A DNA stretch of 64,000 nt from Actinomadura sp. WMMA1423 (GTDB lineage: Bacteria; Actinomycetota; Actinomycetes; Streptosporangiales; Streptosporangiaceae). The position numbers and the translations under genes are program-made. The stretch lies in the NCBI RefSeq assembly GCF_006547145.1, contig NZ_CP041244.1:930001-994000 (forward strand). Reading direction: 5' to 3'. This document shows positions 27,719 to 48,774 of this stretch, piece by piece. Each line of letters opens with the position of its first letter. Positions within the stretch are counted from its first letter, which is position 1. The notes beneath the pieces are model-generated. The model saw only the letters and a list, made by a program, of their open reading frames with translations, searched no databases and was not told where the DNA came from.

Positions 27719-29427
27719 AGGACTGCCTCCGGGATGTCGACGAGGCGGGACCGCAGCCACTCCCCCAGGGCCTTGCCCTGCGGGTCGAACCGGGTCGAGG
27801 CGGACACGCCCTCCTGCAGCAGCCCTTCGACGACGAAGTTCACCGCGCGGAGGTTGGGCAGCGCGTGCCGGCGGACGGTGTGCTCGCGGGTCTCCGGCAG
27901 CAGCGCGCGGAGCCTTTCGGTGGTCAGGAACGGCTCGAGCCAGCGCCACTGCGCGTCGGTCCGGGCCCACACGCCGATGTTGGCGTCGCCGCCCTTGTCC
28001 CCGCTCCGCGCCCCGGCGACCCGGCCGAGCGGCGCCCGAACGGTCGCGCCCGTCGGGACGTCCTCCGCGGGCGGCGGTTCGGCGGGGGCCTCCAGGTCGC
28101 GCACGGCGGGAGCCGCCGGGACCGCGACGCGATCGCCCTCATGCGTCACCGCGACATGCTCGACCACGTCGTTCGGGACGTAAGCGGGCGTATAGACCCC
28201 GTAAGGCGCGCTCTTGCCGGGCGGAGAGGTCATCGTGAAGCCCGGGTAGCCGGCGAGCGCGAGCTCCACGACGGCGCCGCTGAACGCGCGGCCGACCTTC
28301 TCCGGATCCGGGTCCAGGACGGCGCAGCGGAGCAGGGCCGTCGCCTCGCCCTGCGTCGCCGGGTCCGGCGCGGGGGCGCCGATGAGCGTCCACTCCACGC
28401 GGGCCGGCCGCGCCTCCGCGAAGGCCTCCTCCATCTGGGCCCTCGCGAGCTCGGCCTTGGCGTCGATGTCCAGGCCGGTGAGGACGAAGGTCATCTCATT
28501 GCGGTGACCGCCCAGGTGGTTCAGGCACACCTTGGTGGACGGCGGCGGCGGGACGCCCTGGACACCGCTGATGCGCACCCGGTCGGGCCCGTCCTGCGCC
28601 AGGGCGATCGAGTCGAACCGCGTCGTCACGTCCGGGCCCGCGTAGGAGGGCCCGCCGATCTCGTACAGGAGCTGGGCGGTGACGGTCTCGACCGTCACCG
28701 CGCCGCCCGTCTCGTCGTGCTTGGTGATCACGCAGGAGCCGTCGGGGTGGATCTCGGCGATCGGAAAGCCCGGCGCCTTTACGTTGTAGATTTCTTGGAA
28801 GAAGGCGTAGTTGCCGCCGGTCGTCTGCGCGCCGCACTCCAGGACATGCCCGGCGACCGTCGCGCCGGCGAGCGCGTCCCAGTCGTCCCGCGCCCAGCCG
28901 AAGCGGGCGGCGGCCGGGCCCGCGACCAGGGAGGCATCGGTGACGCGGCCGGTCACCACGACGTCCGCGCCGGATTTGAGGCACTCGACGATCCCCCAGG
29001 CGCCCAGATAGGCGTTGGCCGTGAGCGGCTGCCCGTAGCGGGCGTCCGCCAGGCCGAGCTCCTTCGCGCGCGGCAGCAGGTCGTCGCCCTCCACATGGGC
29101 GATCCGCACGTCGATCCCCAGCCGGGAGGCCAGCTCGCGCAACCGGTCGGCGAGCCCCCGCGGGTTGAGCCCGCCGGCGTTCGCGACGATCGTCGTGCCG
29201 CGCTCGACGGCGAGCCCGAGGGACTCCTCCATCTGCCGCAGGAACGTCGTGGCGTACCCGGCGTCCGGGTCCTTCATCCTGCCGCGTCCGAGGATCAGCA
29301 TCGTCAGCTCGGCGAGGTAGTCGCCGGTGAGGACGTCCAGCGGCCCGCCCTCCAGCATCTCCCGCACCGCGGAGAAGCGGTCGCCGTAGAAGCCCGAGGC
29401 GTTACCGACCCGCAACGGTTGGCTCAT
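27715..29427 (-). CDS. AtuA-like acyclic terpene utilisation protein
   Basis: 570 residues, DUF1446/AtuA family. N-terminus VGNASGFYGDRFSA, then ANAGGLNPRGLADRL, VTGRVTDASLVAGPAA and GGNYAFFQEIYN. The C-terminal 110 residues (LGRVAGARSGDKGGDANIGV) form a second conserved domain that is a separate gene in some genomes. AtuA is required for growth on citronellol/geraniol in Pseudomonas, but its reaction is unclear. It is first in a four-gene operon with overlaps, so it probably takes part in the same branched acyl-CoA pathway. The TetR regulator at 29530 is divergent. Confidence 0.92.
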   Translation of the reverse strand: MSQPLRVGNASGFYGDRFSAVREMLEGGPLDVLTGDYLAELTMLILGRGRMKDPDAGYATTFLRQMEESLGLAVERGTTIVANAGGLNPRGLADRLRELASRLGIDVRIAHVEGDDLLPRAKELGLADARYGQPLTANAYLGAWGIVECLKSGADVVVTGRVTDASLVAGPAAARFGWARDDWDALAGATVAGHVLECGAQTTGGNYAFFQEIYNVKAPGFPIAEIHPDGSCVITKHDETGGAVTVETVTAQLLYEIGGPSYAGPDVTTRFDSIALAQDGPDRVRISGVQGVPPPPSTKVCLNHLGGHRNEMTFVLTGLDIDAKAELARAQMEEAFAEARPARVEWTLIGAPAPDPATQGEATALLRCAVLDPDPEKVGRAFSGAVVELALAGYPGFTMTSPPGKSAPYGVYTPAYVPNDVVEHVAVTHEGDRVAVPAAPAVRDLEAPAEPPPAEDVPTGATVRAPLGRVAGARSGDKGGDANIGVWARTDAQWRWLEPFLTTERLRALLPETREHTVRRHALPNLRAVNFVVEGLLQEGVSASTRFDPQGKALGEWLRSRLVDIPEAVL

Positions 29428-29457
29428 GGCCTGAACCCTGCCAGCCCGTCCCTAAAA

Positions 29458-29479
29458 AATCAATCGTGCATGATTGTTT
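29458..29479. promoter_or_regulatory. Candidate TetR operator
   Basis: 22-base imperfect palindrome centred on ATCGTGCATGAT, matching in 9 of 11 positions per arm. It lies in the 102-base gap between the divergent AtuA-like and tetR genes. The AT-rich context in a very GC-rich genome supports promoter/operator function. Confidence 0.65.
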
Positions 29480-29529
29480 CTTCGCCTGATCGTTTGGTTC
29501 ACTGGAGGTCCGCCGACCCCGAGGACTCC

Positions 29530-30138
29530 ATGACCGCCCAGGCACTCCCCCGCGAACCGCAGCAGGAGCGCAGCCGCGCCACGCGGCAGCGCCTTCTGGA
29601 GGCCGCCATCGACTGCCTCGCCTCGGTGGGCTGGGCGGGCACGACGGTGGCGGTGGTCGCCGAGCGCGCGGGGGTCTCCCGGGGCGCCGCCCAGCACCAC
29701 TTCCGTACCCGCGAGGAGCTGGTGACGGCCGCGGTCGAGTACGGCTCGGACGTGCGGATGGCGCAGATGCGCGAGCGCCTGGACGCGCTCGCCGACCGCC
29801 GACCTTCCACGCTGGACGTCGTCACCCTGCTCGGCGAGATGTACACCACCCCGCTCTTCCGCGCCGCGCTCCAACTCTGGGTCGCGGCCAGTTCCGACGA
29901 GCAACTCCGCGCCCAGGTCGTCCCCCTGGAAGCGCGGGTCGGGCGCGAGGCGCACCGCCTCACGGTGGAGGCCCTCGGCGCGGACGAGTCGCGCCCCGGC
30001 GTCCGGGAGACGGTGCAAGCTACCCTCGACCTGGTCCGCGGGCTCGGCCTGGCCGATCTCCTCACCGACGACTCGGCGCGCCGATCCCGTCTGCTCCACC
30101 AGTGGGCCGAGACGCTCGACGGGGCCCTCGGCCGCTGA
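29530..30138 (+). CDS. TetR-family regulator of the AtuA/carboxylase operon
   Basis: 202 residues. ATG at 29530 with GAGG five bases upstream. The helix-turn-helix covers about residues 15-60 (TTVAVVAERAGVSRGAAQHH, then FRTREELV). The C-terminal helical domain is the ligand-binding and dimer part. It is divergent from the catabolic operon and separated by a palindrome, so it is probably the repressor of that operon, released by an acyl-CoA intermediate (inference from LiuR/AtuR analogues, of which AtuR is TetR-type). Confidence 0.9.
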   Translation: MTAQALPREPQQERSRATRQRLLEAAIDCLASVGWAGTTVAVVAERAGVSRGAAQHHFRTREELVTAAVEYGSDVRMAQMRERLDALADRRPSTLDVVTLLGEMYTTPLFRAALQLWVAASSDEQLRAQVVPLEARVGREAHRLTVEALGADESRPGVRETVQATLDLVRGLGLADLLTDDSARRSRLLHQWAETLDGALGR

Positions 30139-30157
30139 CCCCCACCTCGCCTCTTGC

Positions 30158-30580
30158 TCAGAGGGTGATCTCCCGCAGGGGGTCGCCTCCGTCGATCAAG
30201 AGGCGGCCCCCGGGCGCGAGCACCGCGCCGATGCGCTGCAACGCTCGGCGGCCGGCCTCCGGATGGCGTCCGTCGAGCGCGCCCACCCTGACGGCGAAGA
30301 CCAGGTCGAAGGGGGCCTCACCGGCGTCCAGCGTGAAATCTTCGATGGCGGCACGGCGTACGCTCATCCGCCCTGCCGCGATCTCTTCGGCCGAGGCCGC
30401 CTCGGCCTGGGCGACCGCTCTGGCCGACCGGTCGATCGCGACGATGTGCCCGCCGTCGAGCCGGGCGGCGACGGCGCGCGCGGCCGCACCCGGCCCGCAC
30501 CCGATCTCCAGTACCCGCATTCCGGGCGCGAGCGGCAACGCATCCACGATTTCGGCAAGGCGCGGCGAAAGCGACGGCAT
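30158..30580 (-). CDS. Small class I SAM-dependent methyltransferase
   Basis: 140 residues, short for the family. Motif I is VLEIGCGPGAAARAVA; acidic IVAIDRS is motif II; APFDLVFAVRVGAL is the post-II strand; VLAPGGRLLIDGG is motif III. No C-terminal substrate-specific extension is present, so the target is unknown. It is convergent with tetR, 19 bases away, and followed upstream by the rRNA operon terminator region. Confidence 0.85.
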   Translation of the reverse strand: MPSLSPRLAEIVDALPLAPGMRVLEIGCGPGAAARAVAARLDGGHIVAIDRSARAVAQAEAASAEEIAAGRMSVRRAAIEDFTLDAGEAPFDLVFAVRVGALDGRHPEAGRRALQRIGAVLAPGGRLLIDGGDPLREITL

Positions 30581-30737
30581 GAACCGACCCTAGGACACCC
30601 GCCGTCCAGCACGCCCCGGCTGGACTCGCCAGCGAACCTCTCACAGGCCCGGGTCCGGGTCCGGGTCCCAGGTATCTGTTTCAGAAAGCGGGTCGGCAGC
30701 TCACTGGATCGCGCGGAGGGATGAGCGGCGAAACGAG

Positions 30738-30767
30738 AAAGGCCCCGCCGGTTACGGCGGGGCCTTT
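30738..30767 (-). terminator. rRNA operon terminator
   Basis: Perfect 13-base arms (AAAGGCCCCGCCG and complement) around a 4-base loop. On the minus strand it is followed by TTTCTCGTTT-like sequence. It lies about 12 bases beyond the 5S 3' end. Confidence 0.9.
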
Positions 30768-30778
30768 CCCAATATGTG

Positions 30779-30895
30779 TCCGGCGGCGTCCTACTCTCCC
30801 ACACGGTCCCCCATGCAGTACCATCGGCGCTGAAGGGCTTAACTTCCGGGTTCGGGATGGGACCGGGTGTTTCCCCTTCGCCAAAACCACCGAAC
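30779..30895 (-). rRNA. rrf: 5S ribosomal RNA
   Basis: The minus strand reads GTTCGGTGGTTTTGGCG at the 5' end, through CCCGAACCCGGAAGTTAAG and CGCCGATGGTACTGC, to GGGAGAGTAGGACGCCGCC. This is the normal actinobacterial 5S, about 117 bases. Ends set by pairing of the terminal stem. Confidence 0.95.
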
Positions 30896-31049
30896 GCCTC
30901 AACGCACCACCCCGACGGGGCGGGCAAATCAACGTCCGAGCCTTCGACTCGGTATCCACTTATCAAGTGACTGCGGTGCCCAGGTTGTTTTCTGGGAACC
31001 ACACAGGGACGCGAACCATCTCTCGCAGCGACATGCTTTGAACGTTCAG

Positions 31050-36133
<5,084 letters not shown>

Positions 36134-36393
36134 AAGGTCCAAACGACAGACCAGGGGGCGAACCCCGACCCGCCAAACCTCGGAAACAATCCCAGCATCA
36201 CCACCCCCCAAGAGGGGCGGCATTGCCTCAAAGAAATCCCCACCACCCCACGAATGGAGCGGCACGGGGCGACCCGACCAGAAAACCGGCCGAGCCGATA
36301 AAGGCACTGGCTTTTAACACGCTGTTGAGTTCTCAAGAAACGGACACCCACCGCGCCGAACCCCGCTCCCGCGGGCCCCGGCTCCGGGGCAAC
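36134..36393 (-). other. rRNA operon leader with boxA
   Basis: Transcribed leader between the proximal promoter and 16S. The minus strand contains CTTGAGAACTCAACAGCG (complement of 36321-36338), a boxA-like antitermination signal found before actinobacterial 16S genes. No protein or tRNA gene seen. Confidence 0.8.
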
Positions 36394-36399
36394 CATTCG

Positions 36400-36429
36400 A
36401 TTGTACCCGATCCGTCCTGGTTTATTCAA
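36400..36429 (-). promoter_or_regulatory. rRNA promoter, proximal
   Basis: -35 TTGAAT (36429-36424), 18-base spacer, -10 TACAAT (36405-36400), reading on the minus strand. Near-consensus for a principal sigma factor. About 267 bases upstream of 16S. Confidence 0.8.
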
Positions 36430-36555
36430 CTTCGGGCGGTTCGACCCCATAAGTCCATTTTGGGCAAGGCGTAGCTCACCCCGTCCGGGCTGTTGAGGTT
36501 TCCCCTTCGGGGCCGGCCGCCTGTCGGCGTCCCGCTCCCCCGTGGGGCGTGTAGA

Positions 36556-36584
36556 ACATTAGGTCCCGCCGACAGGACCGTCAA
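36556..36584 (-). promoter_or_regulatory. rRNA promoter, distal
   Basis: -35 TTGACG (36584-36579), 17-base spacer, -10 TAATGT (36561-36556) on the minus strand. A second strong promoter in tandem, as is usual for rRNA operons. The rest of 36430-36710 shows no gene. Confidence 0.75.
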
Positions 36585-36710
36585 ATCGGCCCAGGTGGAG
36601 CGTGAATCCCCAGGTCATCTACTGTTTTCAGTCTTCGAACCATGCCCGTTCGCGGGCTGTCGTAACCCCACTGTGACGTGTATCTACTGAAGTTTGCCCC
36701 TCTCATGGCG

Positions 36711-36743
36711 ACCGCCCGCCCGGAGGGGTTCCGGACGGGCGGT
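36711..36743 (-). terminator. Terminator hairpin after tyrS
   Basis: Arms ACCGCCCG / CGGGCGGT with an inner CCGG stem, 12 bases past the tyrS stop. It separates tyrS from the downstream rRNA operon promoters. No T-tract. Confidence 0.7.
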
Positions 36744-36754
36744 CTGAAGGAAGC

Positions 36755-38032
36755 TCAGGAGGCGGTCACCTCGACGCCTCCCACGTTGCGCTTGCCGCGC
36801 CGCAGGACGAGGAAGCGGCCGTGGAGCAGGTCGGCGGACGCCGGCACGGCCTCCTCCGACTCGACCTTGGAGTTGTTGAGGTAGGCACCGCCCTGGGCGA
36901 CGGCACGGCGGGCCTCCGACTTGCTCTTGCACAGGCCGGACGCCGCCAGGAGGTCCACCACGGAGGGCAGCTCCCCCGGTGGTACCTCCGTGCGGGGCAC
37001 CTCGGAGAGGGCGGCCCGCAGTGTCCGCTCGTCGAGTTCCTCCAGGGACCCCTGTCCGAACAGGGCACGAGAGGCCGCGATGACCCGGGCGGTCTCGTCC
37101 GCCCCGTGCACGAGGGTGGTCATCTCCTCGGCGAGCGCCCGCTGCGGGGCGCGGGCGGCCGGACGGTCGGCGCCCTGCTTGGCCAGGTCCTCGATCTCCT
37201 CGCGCGGACGGAAGCTGAAGAACTTCAGGAACTTCTCCACGTCCCGGTCGTCGGCGTTGATCCAGAACTGGTAGAACGCGTACGGCGACGTCAGCTCGGG
37301 ATCGAGCCAGTAGGTCTCACCGCCCGCGGTCTTGCCGAACTTGGAGCCGTCCGCCTTGGTCAGCAGCGGCGTGGTCAGCGCGTGCGCGCTTCCCCCCTCG
37401 ACCCGGCGGATCAGGTCGACGCCCGCGGTGAGGTTGCCCCACTGGTCGCTGCCGCCGGTCTGCAACCGGCATCCGTGGCGCCGGTACAGCTCGAGGAAGT
37501 CCATGGACTGGAGCAGGACGTAGCTGAACTCGGTGTAGCTCATCCCGGTGGAGTCGAGTCTGGCCCTGACGGTCTCGCGGGCGAGCATCCGGTTGACCGG
37601 GAAGTGCTTGCCGATGTCGCGCAGGAACTCGATGGCCGACATGGGGCCGGTCCAGTCGAGGTTGCTCACCATGGTCGCGGCGGTCGGGCCCTCGTCGAAG
37701 TCGAGGAACTTCGACACCTGGCCGCGGACCCGCTCGACCCAGCCGGCGACGGTCTCCTCCGAGTTCAGGACCCGTTCGGCGCTCTTTCCGCTCGGGTCGC
37801 CGATCAGTCCCGTGGCCCCGCCGACCAGCCCGATCGGCCGGTGCCCGGCCTTCTGGAAGCGGCGCAGCGTCAGGATCTGGATCAGGTTGCCGAGATGCAG
37901 CGAGGGCGCCGTCGGGTCGAAGCCGCAATAGAGGGTGACCGGTCCCGCGGCGAGCAGGGCCCGCAGTTCGTCCAGGTCGGTGGACTGCGCGATCAGGCCG
38001 CGCCACGCGAGATCGTCCAGGATGTCGGTCAC
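36755..38032 (-). CDS. tyrS: Tyrosyl-tRNA synthetase
   Basis: 425 residues, class I synthetase of the bacterial TyrRS type; charges tRNA-Tyr in the cytoplasm. HIGH-type motif HLGN at 46-49 (in GFDPTAPSLHLGNL), tyrosine-site GGSDQWGN at about 193-200, and KMSKS-type KFGKT at 231-235. An S4 RNA-binding domain ends the protein (LAASGLCKSKSEARRAVAQG). The GTG at 38032 follows GGGAG. It lies upstream of, and in the same direction as, the rRNA operon, from which a hairpin separates it. Confidence 0.97.
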   Translation of the reverse strand: MTDILDDLAWRGLIAQSTDLDELRALLAAGPVTLYCGFDPTAPSLHLGNLIQILTLRRFQKAGHRPIGLVGGATGLIGDPSGKSAERVLNSEETVAGWVERVRGQVSKFLDFDEGPTAATMVSNLDWTGPMSAIEFLRDIGKHFPVNRMLARETVRARLDSTGMSYTEFSYVLLQSMDFLELYRRHGCRLQTGGSDQWGNLTAGVDLIRRVEGGSAHALTTPLLTKADGSKFGKTAGGETYWLDPELTSPYAFYQFWINADDRDVEKFLKFFSFRPREEIEDLAKQGADRPAARAPQRALAEEMTTLVHGADETARVIAASRALFGQGSLEELDERTLRAALSEVPRTEVPPGELPSVVDLLAASGLCKSKSEARRAVAQGGAYLNNSKVESEEAVPASADLLHGRFLVLRRGKRNVGGVEVTAS

Positions 38033-38177
38033 GGTCTCCCTCGTCTCCGGCTTGCCTTGCGTTCCGGTTTGCTTTCGGTGTGCCACCAGCCTGCATCGGC
38101 GGGCGGCCGTCACGCCAACGATATTCAACGTCCGCCGCGGTGGGGCGGCTACCGGCCGACCCGCGCGGCCCGGCGCG

Positions 38178-38813
38178 TCAGCCGTCCGCGGCGACCTTCC
38201 CGCGCTGCCGCGGGACGTGCGGGCGGTAGGGCGAGACGGTCGGGTCGCCGTCGATCCAGAACCGCCACGGGACCTCCTTGGCGCCGTTGACGCCGGTGCG
38301 GGGTCCACTGCGGATCAGGTCCGGGTCGGCGGGCTCGCCCCGCAGGACCGTCATCTCCCCGCCCGGCGTACACACGTCGAGGCCGTTCTGCTCGCGGACC
38401 ACGCCGAGGGCCTGGCAGAGCCGGGCCGGGCCGCGGGCCAGGTCGCGGACGGTCGAGCGGGGACGCCGCTCCCGGGCGAGGTCCTCCCCCGCGATGATCT
38501 CCCCGGCGCGGAGCAGCACCGCCATGGACGTCCCGTCCGGTCCGCACACGAGGTTCATGCAGAAATGCATGCCGTAGGTGAAGTAGACGTAGACGTGCCC
38601 GGGCGGCCCGAACATGACCTCGTTGCGCGGGGTCCGGCCCCTGTAGGCGTGGGACGCCGGGTCCAGCGGGCCCGCGTACGCCTCGACCTCCGTGAGCCGG
38701 GCGGCCACCTCCCCCTCCGGGGTGCGGTGGCTGATGACGTGCCCGAGCAGCGCGGGCGCGACCTCCTCCACCGGGCCGTCGAAGAACTCCCTGGGCAGCA
38801 CCGCCGCGTCCAT
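38178..38813 (-). CDS. 3-methyladenine DNA glycosylase (AAG/MPG type)
   Basis: About 211 residues, monofunctional base-excision repair enzyme that removes alkylated purines. Seen: [39 protein letters not shown] (catalytic Glu in TEVEAY and the damaged-base pocket), [20 protein letters not shown] and [12 protein letters not shown]. The start is uncertain: ATG 38813 gives the usual family N-terminus; a GTG at 38843 would add ten residues. Between tyrS and argH in the same direction. Confidence 0.93.
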   Translation of the reverse strand: MDAAVLPREFFDGPVEEVAPALLGHVISHRTPEGEVAARLTEVEAYAGPLDPASHAYRGRTPRNEVMFGPPGHVYVYFTYGMHFCMNLVCGPDGTSMAVLLRAGEIIAGEDLARERRPRSTVRDLARGPARLCQALGVVREQNGLDVCTPGGEMTVLRGEPADPDLIRSGPRTGVNGAKEVPWRFWIDGDPTVSPYRPHVPRQRGKVAADG

Positions 38814-38898
38814 CGCCTCACCGTGGTCTAGGGAAAGCCTCACCGATCGACCAGCCTAGGGGGCGGTCCGCACCAGAGCGGCCGCCCCCGTCTCCGGG

Positions 38899-40317
<1,419 letters not shown>

Positions 40318-40465
40318 GGAGAATCCTCTTCTTCCCACCACTGGTCGTTCGGTCAACTGCCATCTCACCACGCCGTCCCGCGCGGGCGCGGAACGGCCGC
40401 ACCCGCCGGACGCCGCGGTCCCGGCGTGGGCAACAGCGTACGGCGAATCCGCCTCGTCCCGCGGG

Positions 40466-46306
<5,841 letters not shown>

Positions 46307-46354
46307 GCCGGGTTACGTCTTTCACACGGCTGAGACAAGTGCCACAGTAGGTAG

Positions 46355-46366
46355 TTAGATGCCTAA
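46355..46366. promoter_or_regulatory. Candidate MarR operator
   Basis: TTAG-ATGC-CTAA inverted repeat directly upstream of the -35 of the MarR/ABC operon. Partial copies (TCTAAACTTCAGG, CCTAAC) run into the promoter. Its place fits auto-repression. Confidence 0.55.
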
Positions 46367-46370
46367 AGAT

Positions 46371-46399
46371 TTGCCATCTAAACTTCAGGGGCCTAACAT
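46371..46399 (+). promoter_or_regulatory. Promoter of the MarR-ABC operon, probably leaderless
   Basis: -35 TTGCCA (46371-46376), 17-base spacer, -10 TAACAT (46394-46399). Seven bases separate the -10 from the A of ATG 46407, so the transcript should begin at or near the start codon. No Shine-Dalgarno precedes the ATG, in agreement. Confidence 0.75.
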
Positions 46400-46406
46400 C
46401 GTCCCC

Positions 46407-46907
46407 ATGGAGAACCAGGGCATCGACGACCTGAAGGCGGCGCTCGGCCCCGTCGAGGAGTGGCCCATCGGACGGCTCTTCGGCGCGGCGACCCGCCTGT
46501 CGGGCCCCCTCGTGTGGCGCATCATCGAACGGCACGGGATCAGCCCGGCGGGCTACTTCCTGCTCCGCCAGCTCATCGTCGAGGACGGCATGCGCCCCGG
46601 CGAGGCGGCCAGGCGGCTGCTGGTCACCCCCGCCACGATCACCTCGGTCGTCGACACCCTGGAACGCAACGGCCACGTGCGGCGCGAGCGCTCCTACCGG
46701 GACCGGCGCGGTGTGATGCTGCGCATCACCGACTCGGGCAGGCAGCTGCTGGCCGAGAAGTCCGCTCCCATCGGCCGGGACCTCCAGCGCCTCTACGACG
46801 TCGTCGACGAGGCCGACGAGCCGGCCGTCCGCCGGTTCCTGCTCAACCTGATCAGCAAGCTCGAGAACTACTCCCCCGACGAGGAAGCGAAGGGAGACGG
46901 CGCGTGA
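46407..46907 (+). CDS. MarR-family regulator
   Basis: 166 residues. Winged helix around 60-110 (GEAARRLLVTPATITSVVDTLERNG, given as two parts: GEAARRLLVTPATIT and SVVDTLERNG), then YRDRRGVMLRITDSGRQLL as the wing. Likely represses this operon until a drug-like ligand binds. The frame is open to an ATG at 46359, but that codon lies inside the presumed operator; ATG 46407 matches the promoter geometry. Its stop overlaps the ABC ATPase start (GTGA). Confidence 0.93.
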   Translation: MENQGIDDLKAALGPVEEWPIGRLFGAATRLSGPLVWRIIERHGISPAGYFLLRQLIVEDGMRPGEAARRLLVTPATITSVVDTLERNGHVRRERSYRDRRGVMLRITDSGRQLLAEKSAPIGRDLQRLYDVVDEADEPAVRRFLLNLISKLENYSPDEEAKGDGA

Positions 46908-47872
46908 CCAGTCCCCCCGAAGCCGCCGTTCGCACGATCGGCCTGAAGAAGACCTATCCCGCCTCCGGGCCGCGCCCCGCGGTGCCCGCCGTCCAGGGCA
47001 TCGACCTCGACGTCCCGCGCGGCGAGTTCTTCGGCCTGCTCGGCCCGAACGGCGCGGGCAAGTCGACCACCATCGGCATGCTCACCACGCTCGTCGTCCC
47101 GACCGGCGGCAGCGCCCAGGTGTCCGGCCTGGACGTGGTCCGGGACGCCGTCGAGATCAAGCGCCGCATCGGCGTGGTCTCGCAGAACAACACCCTCGAC
47201 AACGAGCTCACCGTCGCCGAGAACCTGGAGTTCCGCGGCCGGTACTTCGGGCTCGGCGCGCGCGACGCCCGCAAGCGCGCGGGCGAACTGCTGGAGCTGT
47301 TCGGGCTGACCGAGCAGCGCGGCGGCAACCCGTTCGAGATCTCCGGCGGGCAGGCCAAGCGCGTGATGATCTGCCGCGCCCTCGTGCACGGCCCCGAGGT
47401 GCTGTTCCTGGACGAGCCGACCGCCGGGCTCGACCCGCAGACCCGCACCAACCTCTGGGAGGTGCTGCGGGGGCTGCAGGCGGCCGGGCAGACGATCGTC
47501 CTCACCACCCACTACATGGAGGAGGCCGAGGCGCTGTGCGACCGGGTCGCGGTCGTCGACCACGGCAAGGTCCTCGCCAGCGGCACGGTCGACCAGCTGA
47601 AGTCCAGCGCCGGCGCCGACACCGTCATCACCGTGGCCTACGACGCCCCCGCCCCGGACGGGATCAAGGCCCTCGGCGACCGCGAGGGCATCAGCAAGGT
47701 CGAGGTCAACGGCGGCCAGGTGCGCGTCTTCGCCGCCGAGCCCGACGGCATCCTCGGCGAGCTCGTCACGATCGGCTCGGCCGCCGGAGTGGGCGTCACC
47801 GACGCCACGCAGCTGCGCCCGAGCCTGGAGACCGTCTTCCTCACCCTCACCGGAAGGGACTACCGCGAGTGA
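46904..47872 (+). CDS. ABC-2 type exporter ATPase (DrrA-like)
   Basis: 322 residues. Walker A GPNGAGKST, Q-loop VSQNNTLDNELTV, signature ISGGQAKR (a variant of LSGGQ), Walker B VLFLDEPTAGLD and switch His in LTTHYMEE. A C-terminal domain of about 90 residues follows, as in DrrA-type drug exporters. GTG overlaps the MarR stop and the gene overlaps the permease (GTGA). Together they should form a two-gene efflux pump. Substrate unknown. Confidence 0.95.
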   Translation: MTSPPEAAVRTIGLKKTYPASGPRPAVPAVQGIDLDVPRGEFFGLLGPNGAGKSTTIGMLTTLVVPTGGSAQVSGLDVVRDAVEIKRRIGVVSQNNTLDNELTVAENLEFRGRYFGLGARDARKRAGELLELFGLTEQRGGNPFEISGGQAKRVMICRALVHGPEVLFLDEPTAGLDPQTRTNLWEVLRGLQAAGQTIVLTTHYMEEAEALCDRVAVVDHGKVLASGTVDQLKSSAGADTVITVAYDAPAPDGIKALGDREGISKVEVNGGQVRVFAAEPDGILGELVTIGSAAGVGVTDATQLRPSLETVFLTLTGRDYRE

Positions 47873-48720
47873 CCGCGACTTCCGCCCCCGCCGTCCTGGC
47901 GCCACCGCCGCCGGCGCGGGCCACGGTGCCCCGCACGTTCGCCGCGATGATGGCGCGCGAGGCGCTCGTCATGCGCAAGAACTTCCTGTCGACCTTCGTC
48001 CGGGTGCTGGTGCAGCCGGTCATGTTCGTGTTCGTGTTCGCCTATGTGCTGCCGAAGCTCGGGGGCGGCGCCATGGCGGGCGGGCCCGGCGGGCCCACGT
48101 TCTCCACCATCCTGCTGCCCGGGCTCGTCGGCTCGTCGATCATCATGCAGGCGATGATGGCGGTGATCTTCCCGCTGATGATGGAGCTGAACTGGCAGAA
48201 GTCGATCACCGACCGCGCGCTGGCGCCGGTGCCGGTGCCGCTGCTGGCCGTGCAGAAGATCGTCGCGGCGGCGGTCCAGGGCCTGATCGGCGGGCTGCTG
48301 GTGTTCCCCGCGGTGCTGTTCATCCACGCTGAGGGCCAGTCCCCCGAGGTGCACGTGGACGACTGGCCGGTACTGATCGCGGTGATGGTGGTCGGGGCGC
48401 TGATGTCGGCGTCCGGCGGGCTGCTGCTCGGCACCCTGATGAACCCGCAGAAGGTCCAGGTGCTGTTCGCGATGGTGCTGCTGCCGATGACCATGCTCGG
48501 GTGCGTCTACTACCCCTGGTCGGCGCTCGACAACATCCGCTGGCTGCAGATCCTCAGCCTGTTCAACCCCCTGGTGTACGTGAGCGAGGGCCTGCGCAGC
48601 GCGCTCACGCCGGAGATCCCGCACATGCCGGTGTGGGCGTTCATGCTCGCCATCGTCGGCGGGACGGCCCTGCTGACATGGGGGGCGACCCGCACCTTCA
48701 CCAAGCGCGTGCTGACCTGA
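47869..48720 (+). CDS. ABC-2 type exporter permease (DrrB-like)
   Basis: 283 residues with six hydrophobic segments, e.g. VQPVMFVFVFAYVLPKLGGG, LLPGLVGSSIIMQAMMAVIF and VLIAVMVVGALMSASGGLLL. The conserved ABC-2 loop before the last helices reads LFNPLVYVSEGLR. Pairs with the upstream ATPase to export drugs or lipid-like compounds. GTG at 47869 overlaps the ATPase stop. A long palindrome follows the stop codon. Confidence 0.94.
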   Translation: MTATSAPAVLAPPPPARATVPRTFAAMMAREALVMRKNFLSTFVRVLVQPVMFVFVFAYVLPKLGGGAMAGGPGGPTFSTILLPGLVGSSIIMQAMMAVIFPLMMELNWQKSITDRALAPVPVPLLAVQKIVAAAVQGLIGGLLVFPAVLFIHAEGQSPEVHVDDWPVLIAVMVVGALMSASGGLLLGTLMNPQKVQVLFAMVLLPMTMLGCVYYPWSALDNIRWLQILSLFNPLVYVSEGLRSALTPEIPHMPVWAFMLAIVGGTALLTWGATRTFTKRVLT

Positions 48721-48728
48721 CCGGCCCT

Positions 48729-48768
48729 CGGCGGCCCCCGCGCGGACCGGTCCGCGCGGGGGCCGCCG
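48729..48768. terminator. 40-base perfect palindrome, bidirectional terminator
   Basis: Arms of 20 bases with no loop in the ideal pairing (centre GGACC/GGTCC). It sits between the convergent stops of the ABC permease (48720) and the ABC-F gene (48775). Confidence 0.85.
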
Positions 48769-48774
48769 CACGTG

